From: a virus
DNA: 45,131 nt
Reading direction: 5' to 3' (one strand)
Virus record (IMG/VR): IMGVR_UViG_3300031578_011240
Span: 1-45,131 of that record
The notes under the pieces were generated by a model, which saw only the letters and a program-made list of their open reading frames with translations, was not told the origin of the DNA and made no database searches. Of the stretch, positions 24,401-31,210 are shown piece by piece. The position numbers were made by a program, and so were the translations under genes. Within the stretch, counting starts at the first letter, position 1. Every line of letters begins with the position of its first letter.

Positions 24401-25343
24401 CAAGTTGTGGATGCGCTTCGTGAAGGGGGTATCCAACATCGTCTTCACATCTTTGAACGGCCAGCCGCGGCGGCTGGCCTGGGACGCTGGACAGCTTCTG
24501 CTAGCCCAAGGGTCGAATCCGTTGGACACGCCGGAAGGCATGGCGACTTTGGTCGACTTCACTGCTGATCATAGCCGCATCTACCGCGAGGTCGCCTCTA
24601 TCGCTGGAGCGTTTTACGGGTCGTCTGAAGAGCGCGCCATTGGTGGCATCGCGCTCAGGAACAGCGCTGGGAGCTGGACTGCCTTTGACGTGCTCTGGGT
24701 CATCCCCGATCACCGTACCTATGACGTGGCCCTCTACCGCTCTGGCGGTTTCGAGTACCACGCGATGGCCACGGCGGACGGTGCGAGTGTGGGCAAGTGG
24801 CAGCGGTGGTACACGCAGGCTGTGCCCAGCGTAGGGACGTCGAAGAGCTCGGAGGTGACCGTGATGCTCGCGGTCCTGCTGGACTCGCTGACCGGCGAGC
24901 TGTTCTACATGGACGACACCACGCTCCACTCTGTCCCGCGGGCAACGTACGAGGGTGTGATGCCGACCACGCAGATCTTCAGCGCGGCTACGACCAAGGT
25001 GCTACCCGGCACGCGGACGACGGACCAGCAGCACCACCTGGTGCGCTTCGGTGCCAACATCATGGTGCCTGCGCAGGAAGGCATCTATGATGTGGTCTGG
25101 CCGGGGGGCTCGTTCACATTGCTCTACGGGGAGGTAGGTTCGGGCGCGACGCATGAGATTCTGCCGGCCAATAGCGGCGTTCGTGCGATAGCGCACGCGC
25201 TTGACGGCATAACCAATTTGCTGATCTGCGGATTGGAGAGCGCAGGGACTGCGGTAGCTGTGATAAATCTCGACACCAATACCCTCTACGGGAGCATCCC
25301 GCCAGAGGTGGTCGGCAAGACTCCTGTTTCGGTGGCGGGCTGA
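21489..25343 (+). CDS. Giant tail fibre/adhesin with propellers and two ConA-like domains, 1284 aa
   Basis: ATG in an ATGA overlap. Residues ~1-345 show repeated propeller-like blades (G-T-L-W-M-V-D, N-D-L-W-V-G-V-A-G, T-D-L-W-V-S-I-E, G-K-I-Y-V-G-H-I-G). Residues ~365-570 are ConA-like (R-D-D-F-S-T, Y-Y-Q-F-L-Y-R-E, R-M-R-I-I-W-N-R, S-W-T-H-I). A linker follows with two copies of a 25-residue repeat (nt 23232-23306 and 23337-23411). A second ConA-like domain spans ~745-920, and a C-terminal propeller-like region ~930-1284 is paralogous to that of the 17881 protein (shared L-W-M-R-F). No catalytic residues recognised. Likely a multivalent receptor-binding fibre. Confidence 0.8.
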   Translation: MSNRIDQSYKFDVRNPGGNIYALLRNGFNAAGSTVQLKSGSWVTDLTMAAQHVPHAIHGAPDGTLWMVDAYQFSAANRFWRKLVGGAWVEIATHPWLAMSHIQAISADEVWGSDGRYVTRWTTAGGFTTWDLRALTTASDFADCIFHYISPTNVIAVGIDYGPGLNRVAKWDGVSWSVVSSFSGGGFYSTAIHVDGNDLWVGVAGSLHLFHHPALGVGAGWTSIDGTGFPVDAGVAKTVTGIYGSATDLWVSIETATNESDVLRSLDNGATAWTGYIRNPAYGCVGLIGDGSGKIYVGHIGVQTISVWDGASWSTDEPGGTGTFRGWILPSQWDRGYPKLAILPVPPPDELLEIEKTQTSPGVRSILRDDFSTESRRELFTPFGTASASGGALALHLDVSESGDRFANDTFAVPHASFELGSRHEDIIEIESACSVFTGSNTQRIYGMALIDSEQTKHSYYQFLYREDIDRVDVERGLQGAGHINIANVGFGTFNGQHRMRIIWNRVEGTLGFWMSNNNGSSWTHIHQRTADFQPSSVILYIRQFASNPSVDVTFDYLEVRAGALTPKASSPGPGTVSVVADAVAFPAGSLGEQPDHGGHGLGGALFNEFHKSTSEDAVGFPARAQEGVLDHGGHGLGGALLEARSGIKDGVSYLLDGPADFTEFRQDGDGNDLLGGVDLRQVLKIDTTLGSFGSPLGNPHYGAAADGTFYENGVACGPGDFGAGGIFRRTAWRRGGDEPFAARQDSGVQPSLIADDTLRFGTGGTMSGFPQASPSIHTNKKWVLQGDFIIDVDFANWNPISGNDLIFSLQVLGNSGEIAGKENGYNIHRRRESGSEKYQKYILNNGVATSVANISTTDTAGTLRIERSGTTFRAFYFVGATPTQLGADDVGTANVGSGDLYVRLWFTANNSTNGTVDASNFTIQSGTTSNKAGWYREAASTTRGVLPAMPASMGAVFTATSLDLLDLATNKLWMRFVKGVSNIVFTSLNGQPRRLAWDAGQLLLAQGSNPLDTPEGMATLVDFTADHSRIYREVASIAGAFYGSSEERAIGGIALRNSAGSWTAFDVLWVIPDHRTYDVALYRSGGFEYHAMATADGASVGKWQRWYTQAVPSVGTSKSSEVTVMLAVLLDSLTGELFYMDDTTLHSVPRATYEGVMPTTQIFSAATTKVLPGTRTTDQQHHLVRFGANIMVPAQEGIYDVVWPGGSFTLLYGEVGSGATHEILPANSGVRAIAHALDGITNLLICGLESAGTAVAVINLDTNTLYGSIPPEVVGKTPVSVAG
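23232..23411 (+). repeat. Two-copy 25-codon repeat inside the 1284-aa fibre gene
   Basis: Copies at 23232-23306 and 23337-23411 (period 105 nt) encode D-A-V-A-F-P... D-H-G-G-H-G-L-G-G-A-L and D-A-V-G-F-P... D-H-G-G-H-G-L-G-G-A-L. The last 11 residues are identical, while the DNA differs mostly at third positions, so the peptide is under selection. The His/Gly-rich motif could bind metal or form a flexible hinge between domains. Confidence 0.8.
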
Positions 25344-26872
25344 TGCCGGTTGACCTGTTAAACGCCTACGCCTGGGGCGTCGACAAGCACGCTGTCGTGC
25401 TCGGCGCGGGTGTCCAACCGCTGGTGGTTTCGGCGGTGGCGACGTCGACTGACCGTGTCCGAGTCACGTTCGACCGTCCGATGGATGAGTACTCCATCGG
25501 CACGTTCTGGCACTACGGGGTTACTAAGGTGGTCGGCGGCGCGCGGCTACACGTAGTTGGCGCACTGGCGGTATCCACGACAGAAGTAGACCTCATCACC
25601 GAGCTGCAGGAGACGGTCAACTACGAGGTGAAGGTCACTGGGGCGGTGTTCGATAGTGCTTTCGGCACCATCATCGACCCGGCCAACAACACAGCCCAGT
25701 TCTTGGGGGTCAATCCGGACTCGACCTACCTCGACGCCACAGCGTTCAATCTGCGCAACTGGTACGGCCTCCAGGCGGGCATGCAGGGAGACCCCCAGAC
25801 GGCCTTCATCCAGGACACGCTACCTCCTGAGATCAACAACGAGGTGCCTTCGCCTTCAGCGGTTGGAGAGTTCGAGACGGTTGTCGTCACCTTCGACCTG
25901 GAGGACGTGCCTCCACCATCTGTTCCGGCAGGCATCGACCTGTCGACGGTGCAGATCTTTGTGGAGGGGGCGCTCGCCTACCAGGGCAGCACGGATACGT
26001 TCATCGCGCCGTACAACGGAGGCTCGTCTGCGCGGGTGGGCATCCCTACGGGGCACAGCTTCGCCATCCAGAAGACGTCGAACTGGAGCTCCTTCAAGCA
26101 GATCCAGATCCGCGTCGTAGCGTCGGATCTGGCGCCGCTGCCTAACGTCCTCGACACCACGTGGCAGTTCCGTGTCCGGGACTACCTGAACCCCACGATG
26201 GATACCAACGCGCCGACGGGCGTTGGCGTGCTGGAGCAGGTTCTCATCACGTTCTCGACCAAGGACGAGGCTACCGGTTCGGGCGTCGATCAGAACACCA
26301 TCAACGTGACGGTCGACGCTGTCAATGCAATCGTCAACGGCGTCTTCCAGACCAACTTCGACGGGGCCGGCAGCCAGATAGTGCCGAACGCTTTCAACGG
26401 CTATGACGTGACTATCGACCGGGTGGACAACCATCCATCGTCGGCCACGGTCGTGGTTGTTGCCAACTGTGACGATGGTGAGGGTAACGCAGCGACGCCG
26501 CTCGGGTGGAACTTCACGGTCACGGACCACGCAGGCCCGCTGGTCACTCCTATCGACCCGACGGTCAGCCAGGTCGGCGTCGATATCGACAAGACGATCA
26601 CCATCACGGTCGGTGACGACGACCAAATCATACCTAACAGCGTGCAAGTGGAGATCGACCGCGGGGAAGGCGCCGGCTGGGAGTTGGCGTTCGACGAAGA
26701 CGGAGCGCCCCAATTCAAGCCTGGATGGGACGGCGCGGGTTCTTTTGTCTCTATAGTCCTGGGAGTCTATACAATTGCCATTGATCCCTTGGTGGACTTT
26801 GCTTTTGGAACTACGGTGATGGTACGGACCACAGCTGTGGACCCGCCGGGTAATCCGGAGAGGTTGCCGTAA
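25343..26872 (+). CDS. Ig-like repeat protein of the fibre module, 509 aa
   Basis: ATG shares a base with the upstream stop (TGATG). The N-terminal ~125 residues resemble an SbsA/Big-type Ig domain (R-V-R-V-T-F-D-R-P-M-D, a 'post-action' strand pattern seen in Big_5-like domains). Three more Ig-like units follow, each opening with 'D-x-x-(P/A)-P-x-x-x-x-x-(V/P)' and a strand such as V-V-V-T-F-D-L-E-D, V-L-I-T-F-S-T-K-D or I-T-I-T-V-G-D-D-D. These domains are usually spacers or glycan-binding units on virion fibres. No enzyme motif. It abuts the next gene without a gap. Confidence 0.75.
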   Translation: MPVDLLNAYAWGVDKHAVVLGAGVQPLVVSAVATSTDRVRVTFDRPMDEYSIGTFWHYGVTKVVGGARLHVVGALAVSTTEVDLITELQETVNYEVKVTGAVFDSAFGTIIDPANNTAQFLGVNPDSTYLDATAFNLRNWYGLQAGMQGDPQTAFIQDTLPPEINNEVPSPSAVGEFETVVVTFDLEDVPPPSVPAGIDLSTVQIFVEGALAYQGSTDTFIAPYNGGSSARVGIPTGHSFAIQKTSNWSSFKQIQIRVVASDLAPLPNVLDTTWQFRVRDYLNPTMDTNAPTGVGVLEQVLITFSTKDEATGSGVDQNTINVTVDAVNAIVNGVFQTNFDGAGSQIVPNAFNGYDVTIDRVDNHPSSATVVVVANCDDGEGNAATPLGWNFTVTDHAGPLVTPIDPTVSQVGVDIDKTITITVGDDDQIIPNSVQVEIDRGEGAGWELAFDEDGAPQFKPGWDGAGSFVSIVLGVYTIAIDPLVDFAFGTTVMVRTTAVDPPGNPERLP

Positions 26873-29800
26873 ATGCCTATCACCTACACCTTCGTCACGT
26901 CGCTCATCATCCCGACGACTGCAGATTTCGACTGCATGGACGTCGGCGAAGGGAGCATGCCGAACATCCTCCTCTTCCCGGAGGTGACGGCGAGTCGTGG
27001 TGCTCCCTGGTTTACGATCGACGGCAGCAACGACCTGGTCATCACCAGCGACGACGGAGTCCTGAGCAGGTTCGTCATGGACTTGCCCATCTCCCAGAAG
27101 TTCACGGTCGAGACGACATTCAAGCCGAGCGTGCTGCCGAATGACCTGACGCAGCTCAACAACTACCGCTTCTTCATAGGCGGCTACGACAAGCAGGACA
27201 ACGCCGGCGGTGTCCTGGTCTCCCAGCTCGGCATCGCCTTGGTCGCGTCATTCGGCCTGAGTGCGTTCGTCATCCCCGGTAGCCAGAACCTCTTCACGGA
27301 GGGCGAGGAGTACCACACGCTGCGCATCGTGGTGGACGGCGTCACCAACACGATGAATGTCTACGTCACCAAGACCGACCAGCTGGGGATCACGGGACAC
27401 GTCCTGCGCTACACCTCGGCCGCACCGCTCACGCCAGGCGGCGTGCTCGATTCCGTCCAAATCGAGGTCGTGGGGCAGGCAACAAAGCCCATCACCGGCA
27501 AGTTCAGCACGCTGCGTGTGAGCTGCACCCAGGCACTCATTCCCAACCAACGGCCTATTGCAGACCCCGGAGCCGACCAGACTGCGAACATCGGCTCGGC
27601 AGTGACCCACGACGGCCGAGAGAGCTTCGACCCCGAAGGTGAGCCGCTGACCTACGACTGGCGGCTGAAGGACGCGCCAGACTCGTCCCGCTTCAAGTCG
27701 GCGGGGACAGGCGGCGTCTCCATCGACGATGGAGACGCGGACGGCTTCACTCCTATCTTCGATGGGGGCACGGACGCATTCAGCATCACGAATATGCCGC
27801 TGTTGCAGCCTGGCGACCACCTGATTATCGACGCGGTGCTCTACGAGGTGGCAGCCACACGGTGGAGCTTCAATTCTACGACGGGCAAGTTCGACCGGGA
27901 TTCTCCGGGGACTTGGAACGACGACGAGGTTGTTGTCGTCCCTGACACAATCCCCGACAGCTTGACCGGCCAGGCCTACAAGGTCCTGCACTCAGCCACC
28001 TATTTCAGCGACCGAGACGTTGCGCAGCCATCGGCCATTGCCGACATCGTGGGCGTCTACATTGTCGAGCTCGTGGTCAACGATGGTGTGCTCGACAGTC
28101 TGCCAGCCGAGGCGCTGCTCAACGTCAACCAGACGTCGACTGCGTTGGGGTGCATTCCGGATGTGGGATTCATCTGGGACCATCTGGCGGACTTCTGGAA
28201 CCTGCTCGAGGACCGGGAGAAGGTGGAGACTGCCTGGAGCGGCTTTGCCCAGGCCGCGGCCGCGCAGCTCCTCACAGCCTGGCAGGTCGATTACAACAAG
28301 AGCCTGCTCGATACCCAGCGCGTTTTTCAGCGCCGCTGGCTCAGCTACTCGACCCTGCTCGAGGAAACAGCGCCTGACGACGCCACCATCCGCATCATCC
28401 GTGGGCCCATCTTCACGCTAGACCTGACGGCCGGCGCCAATGTCAACGGCAAGACGCTGCAGATATTGCTCGATGGCGGGGGAGTTGAGACGGTCACGTT
28501 CGTCGGCGGTGGATCTCTCACGGCAACCACGATCGCTGCACAGATCAATGCGGCACTAGGGTTTACCGGCGCGCAGACGTTGCTGGCTACGGTCGTGGTC
28601 AAGGGCGCGGCTACCTACGTCAAGCTGGAACACAGCATGCTGCTGCGCATCCGACCGCAGGGCACGGCCAACGCAGATCTGGGGTTCTCGGCTACGGAAT
28701 ACACCCAGAACGACCTAGCCGGCTTTGAGGGCGGCACGCAGGTGGCGGGCAAGTTCCTGACGTTCTTGGGGAAGAACGTCACGGCAACGATCGCTGACGA
28801 CCCCGACTTGGATTTCACCGCTTTGGGTATCAACTCGAGCGACCTGCTGGTGCGGGGTACAACGGGGTACAAGATCTTGAAGGTCGCGCTGGATTCGACG
28901 AGTGGTGAGTCGCGCGCGCTCACGCTGACCGACCCTCTGTCGGACGATACCCTGGACGACTGGCTCATCCCCTCGGTGGTGGTCTCCGACGTCGATGACT
29001 ACTCTCTTGCGCTTGTGCAGGCGGGAGACCTGGCGTGGTTCGAGATCAAGGACACAGTGAACCGCACGCCTCCGCAGTTCGTGTACTGCGAGATCGTGGG
29101 GCTCTCCGGCAGACGCATTGGGTTCAACCCGCAGCCGCTGTTGGAAGCCTATGCTGGAGTCCCCAGCAACTTCACGACGAAGTTCAAGGGGGTCAAGTAC
29201 ACGCAGGCCATCCCGGTCAATGCGCTCGTGCTGGAGATCCCCCGGCTGCAGGAGATCATCAAAGATCCCCCGGGATTCCTCAGCGAGAATATCGACTACA
29301 CCATCGACGATACGTTGGGCAGCAATGCCATCCAGTTCACGGCAGGCACTTTCAGCCTCACTGACCCACCACCGGACACGTTCTGGGCGGAGGTCACGTA
29401 CCTGGACAACCGAACAGCGATCGAGGACAACTTTGGGCGGCTGGTCAACTTCAAGGTCGACGACCTGGACACCCGGACGGACGACTTGGACTACCTCTCA
29501 GCTGTCCGGGGCCTGTGGTGGGCCTACTTCGGAGGCCCGGCGCTCGAGCGGGTGCAGACCGGCGTGCAGATCTTGCTCGGCCTCCCCTTTGCTGAGGCAG
29601 AAGGCGTGGTGGAGTCGCTCGAGGCGAACTTCAGCGCAACGGAAGGGCGCCTTAGCATCCGAGATACGGCGGACAAGAACATCCTCCGCACCTACTTCTA
29701 TCCGCTCCTTGCTGGTCTGGCGATCAACGAGCTCACTGGAGAGCTGATTGCTGAGGGCGACACGGTCTCGCAGTTTGCCCCGCTGAGCGGCGGCGTTGAG

Positions 29801-30463
29801 GTGAAGGACTACGTCAGCTCGCCGCTTTGGATGCAGAAGTACGTGGCCCAGGGCAAGTTCTTTGAGATCGACAAGTTTTTCCGCTTCTTGGTCCGCGCGG
29901 ATATCGACACCTTCAATCTGACTAACTTGATCTTCGCCATTGATTTCGTTAAGAAAATCAAGCCGCACTACACCTTCCCGTTGTTCGTCGTCCTCAAGAA
30001 CGTCGACCCGGTGGAGGTCGATGTCGGGGATCTGTTGACGGCCAATGTGGTCGCCAGCTTCTTCGACACCTTCTGCCCAGACGAGGAGGGGTCGTATCGC
30101 TGGGATGATACTGACGAATCCGGTAATTGGAACCATATCTACGATGCGGTTCCGCCCCCGCCGCGGTTCCTCTACGACACGCACCGGCTGTGCCCAACGG
30201 AGAATCTGTGGGTCCACATCTCCTACACCCATCCGGGAGGTGCGGGGTGGTTCTACGACACCATTTGGGCTTATGATGACGGCGACACGACTGGGGACAC
30301 GTTCTCGAATGATCTGCTACCGTTGAGTGGACCGGACTCGTCACCGCCAGCGCCCTATGGCCCGCTGGTCGGGACGATCTTCTACGATGCGGGCGCTGCG
30401 GGCGATCCACCGCCCGGCCCGCCGATTCCGGCGGGGGTCTATCACCGGGAGCGTACCCTTTGA
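26873..30463 (+). CDS. Large baseplate/fibre-anchor protein with ConA-like and PKD domains, 1196 aa
   Basis: It starts at the ATG directly after the previous stop. Residues ~20-220 are ConA-like (F-T-V-E-T-T-F-K-P, H-T-L-R-I-V-V-D-G). A PKD-type domain follows near 228 (R-P-I-A-D-P-G-A-D-Q-T, then F-D-P-E-G-E-P-L-T-Y-D-W), interrupted by an insertion and closed by V-V-N-D-G-V-L-D-S. From ~430 a different, partly helical region appears (I-W-D-H-L-A-D-F-W-N-L-L-E-D-R) with a flagellin-IN-like module (I-A-A-Q-I-N-A-A-L-G-F) and a long region resembling conserved baseplate-attached tail proteins (L-W-W-A-Y-F-G-G-P, V-Q-I-L-L-G-L-P-F-A-E-A-E-G). The C-terminus is proline-rich. Its stop overlaps the -35 of the next promoter. 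Confidence 0.7.
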   Translation: MPITYTFVTSLIIPTTADFDCMDVGEGSMPNILLFPEVTASRGAPWFTIDGSNDLVITSDDGVLSRFVMDLPISQKFTVETTFKPSVLPNDLTQLNNYRFFIGGYDKQDNAGGVLVSQLGIALVASFGLSAFVIPGSQNLFTEGEEYHTLRIVVDGVTNTMNVYVTKTDQLGITGHVLRYTSAAPLTPGGVLDSVQIEVVGQATKPITGKFSTLRVSCTQALIPNQRPIADPGADQTANIGSAVTHDGRESFDPEGEPLTYDWRLKDAPDSSRFKSAGTGGVSIDDGDADGFTPIFDGGTDAFSITNMPLLQPGDHLIIDAVLYEVAATRWSFNSTTGKFDRDSPGTWNDDEVVVVPDTIPDSLTGQAYKVLHSATYFSDRDVAQPSAIADIVGVYIVELVVNDGVLDSLPAEALLNVNQTSTALGCIPDVGFIWDHLADFWNLLEDREKVETAWSGFAQAAAAQLLTAWQVDYNKSLLDTQRVFQRRWLSYSTLLEETAPDDATIRIIRGPIFTLDLTAGANVNGKTLQILLDGGGVETVTFVGGGSLTATTIAAQINAALGFTGAQTLLATVVVKGAATYVKLEHSMLLRIRPQGTANADLGFSATEYTQNDLAGFEGGTQVAGKFLTFLGKNVTATIADDPDLDFTALGINSSDLLVRGTTGYKILKVALDSTSGESRALTLTDPLSDDTLDDWLIPSVVVSDVDDYSLALVQAGDLAWFEIKDTVNRTPPQFVYCEIVGLSGRRIGFNPQPLLEAYAGVPSNFTTKFKGVKYTQAIPVNALVLEIPRLQEIIKDPPGFLSENIDYTIDDTLGSNAIQFTAGTFSLTDPPPDTFWAEVTYLDNRTAIEDNFGRLVNFKVDDLDTRTDDLDYLSAVRGLWWAYFGGPALERVQTGVQILLGLPFAEAEGVVESLEANFSATEGRLSIRDTADKNILRTYFYPLLAGLAINELTGELIAEGDTVSQFAPLSGGVEVKDYVSSPLWMQKYVAQGKFFEIDKFFRFLVRADIDTFNLTNLIFAIDFVKKIKPHYTFPLFVVLKNVDPVEVDVGDLLTANVVASFFDTFCPDEEGSYRWDDTDESGNWNHIYDAVPPPPRFLYDTHRLCPTENLWVHISYTHPGGAGWFYDTIWAYDDGDTTGDTFSNDLLPLSGPDSSPPAPYGPLVGTIFYDAGAAGDPPPGPPIPAGVYHRERTL

Positions 30464-30488
30464 TAACCAGACGTTTAGTCCGTAGAAT
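30460..30488 (+). promoter_or_regulatory. Strong sigma70-like promoter before 30509
   Basis: TTGATA (30460-30465), a 17-nt spacer and TAGAAT (30483-30488) are near-consensus. The -35 overlaps the TGA of the upstream gene. The predicted start near 30495 falls at the GGAGGAG ribosome site, giving a leader of only ~14 nt. The -10 and its CCG prefix are the same as in the promoter at 14576, suggesting a shared late-promoter design. Confidence 0.65.
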
Positions 30489-30508
30489 GCGGCGGAGGAG
30501 CTGAAAGC

Positions 30509-31201
30509 ATGTTCGGGTTCCGCGAACTCATCCAAGCAAAGAGCAACGTGCACATTGTTGCGCGTGAGCGGGGCAAGAAGGTTCCGAACCTCTGCCGCGA
30601 TAGCCACAACGTCTACGTCAACTTCGGCCGGCAGTACCTAGCGGAAGTAATTTCCCCTTCCGACGCTACGTTCACCGCCCACTACAACGACGCGCCTGTT
30701 CGCGTGGTCCGGTATATCGGGCTCGGCATCGGGGGCGACTCGCAGCTCATCAACATTGCGGGCACTTACCCCACGCTGAACGCGCATTATCCCGGCCTGC
30801 AGGTCCAGGACGACACGGTCCTGACGACGCAGTTCCTAGAGCGCCCTGTGAAGGTGACGGGCACTGCGGGCGTCGGCGCCTCCGCTGGTAACTGGTTGAG
30901 CGCGGTCACAGCGCCCCCGACCTTCAGCGGCTCGCCGATCTCGAAGGTGTCGTTCGACACCCTGTTCACCAACTCCGATGTCCAGCTCAGCGGCGCCTAT
31001 CCGTCCGTCCCGCTTTCCGAAGTGGGCCTCTACCTCTCGAATGCGGTGGCCAGTCGGACGTCAGAAGAGGTGTACGATTACGGGGCATCCCCGTACATCA
31101 ACATCTCGACGCGCCAGCAGCTGATCGCATACAACACATTCGACACGCTGTCGAAGACCGCCTCGATCGCACTGGAAATCCATTGGGAGATTCAGTTCTA
31201 G
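30509..31201 (+). CDS. Baseplate/fibre-attachment protein, 230 aa
   Basis: ATG with GGAGGAG ~9 nt upstream; first gene of the third plus-strand block. The N-terminus has D-S-H-N-V-Y-V-N-F-G-R-Q-Y-L-A-E-V-I-S, a pattern I associate with short phage tail proteins that lie before tail fibres. The middle is beta-rich. The C-terminal region (L-S-E-V-G-L-Y-L-S-N, then A-S-I-A-L-E-I-H-W-E-I-Q-F) resembles a baseplate-adaptor beta domain. It immediately precedes the tailspike candidate, so an adaptor that docks the spike to the baseplate is a reasonable inference. Confidence 0.65.
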   Translation: MFGFRELIQAKSNVHIVARERGKKVPNLCRDSHNVYVNFGRQYLAEVISPSDATFTAHYNDAPVRVVRYIGLGIGGDSQLINIAGTYPTLNAHYPGLQVQDDTVLTTQFLERPVKVTGTAGVGASAGNWLSAVTAPPTFSGSPISKVSFDTLFTNSDVQLSGAYPSVPLSEVGLYLSNAVASRTSEEVYDYGASPYINISTRQQLIAYNTFDTLSKTASIALEIHWEIQF

Positions 31202-31210
31202 GAGATACAG

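Noticed and set aside
24505-24535. GGGTCGAATCC-like sequence resembling a tRNA T-arm
   Set aside because: It lies inside a fibre gene and no matching acceptor, D or anticodon stems surround it. I found no tRNA gene in the window despite the presence of cca.
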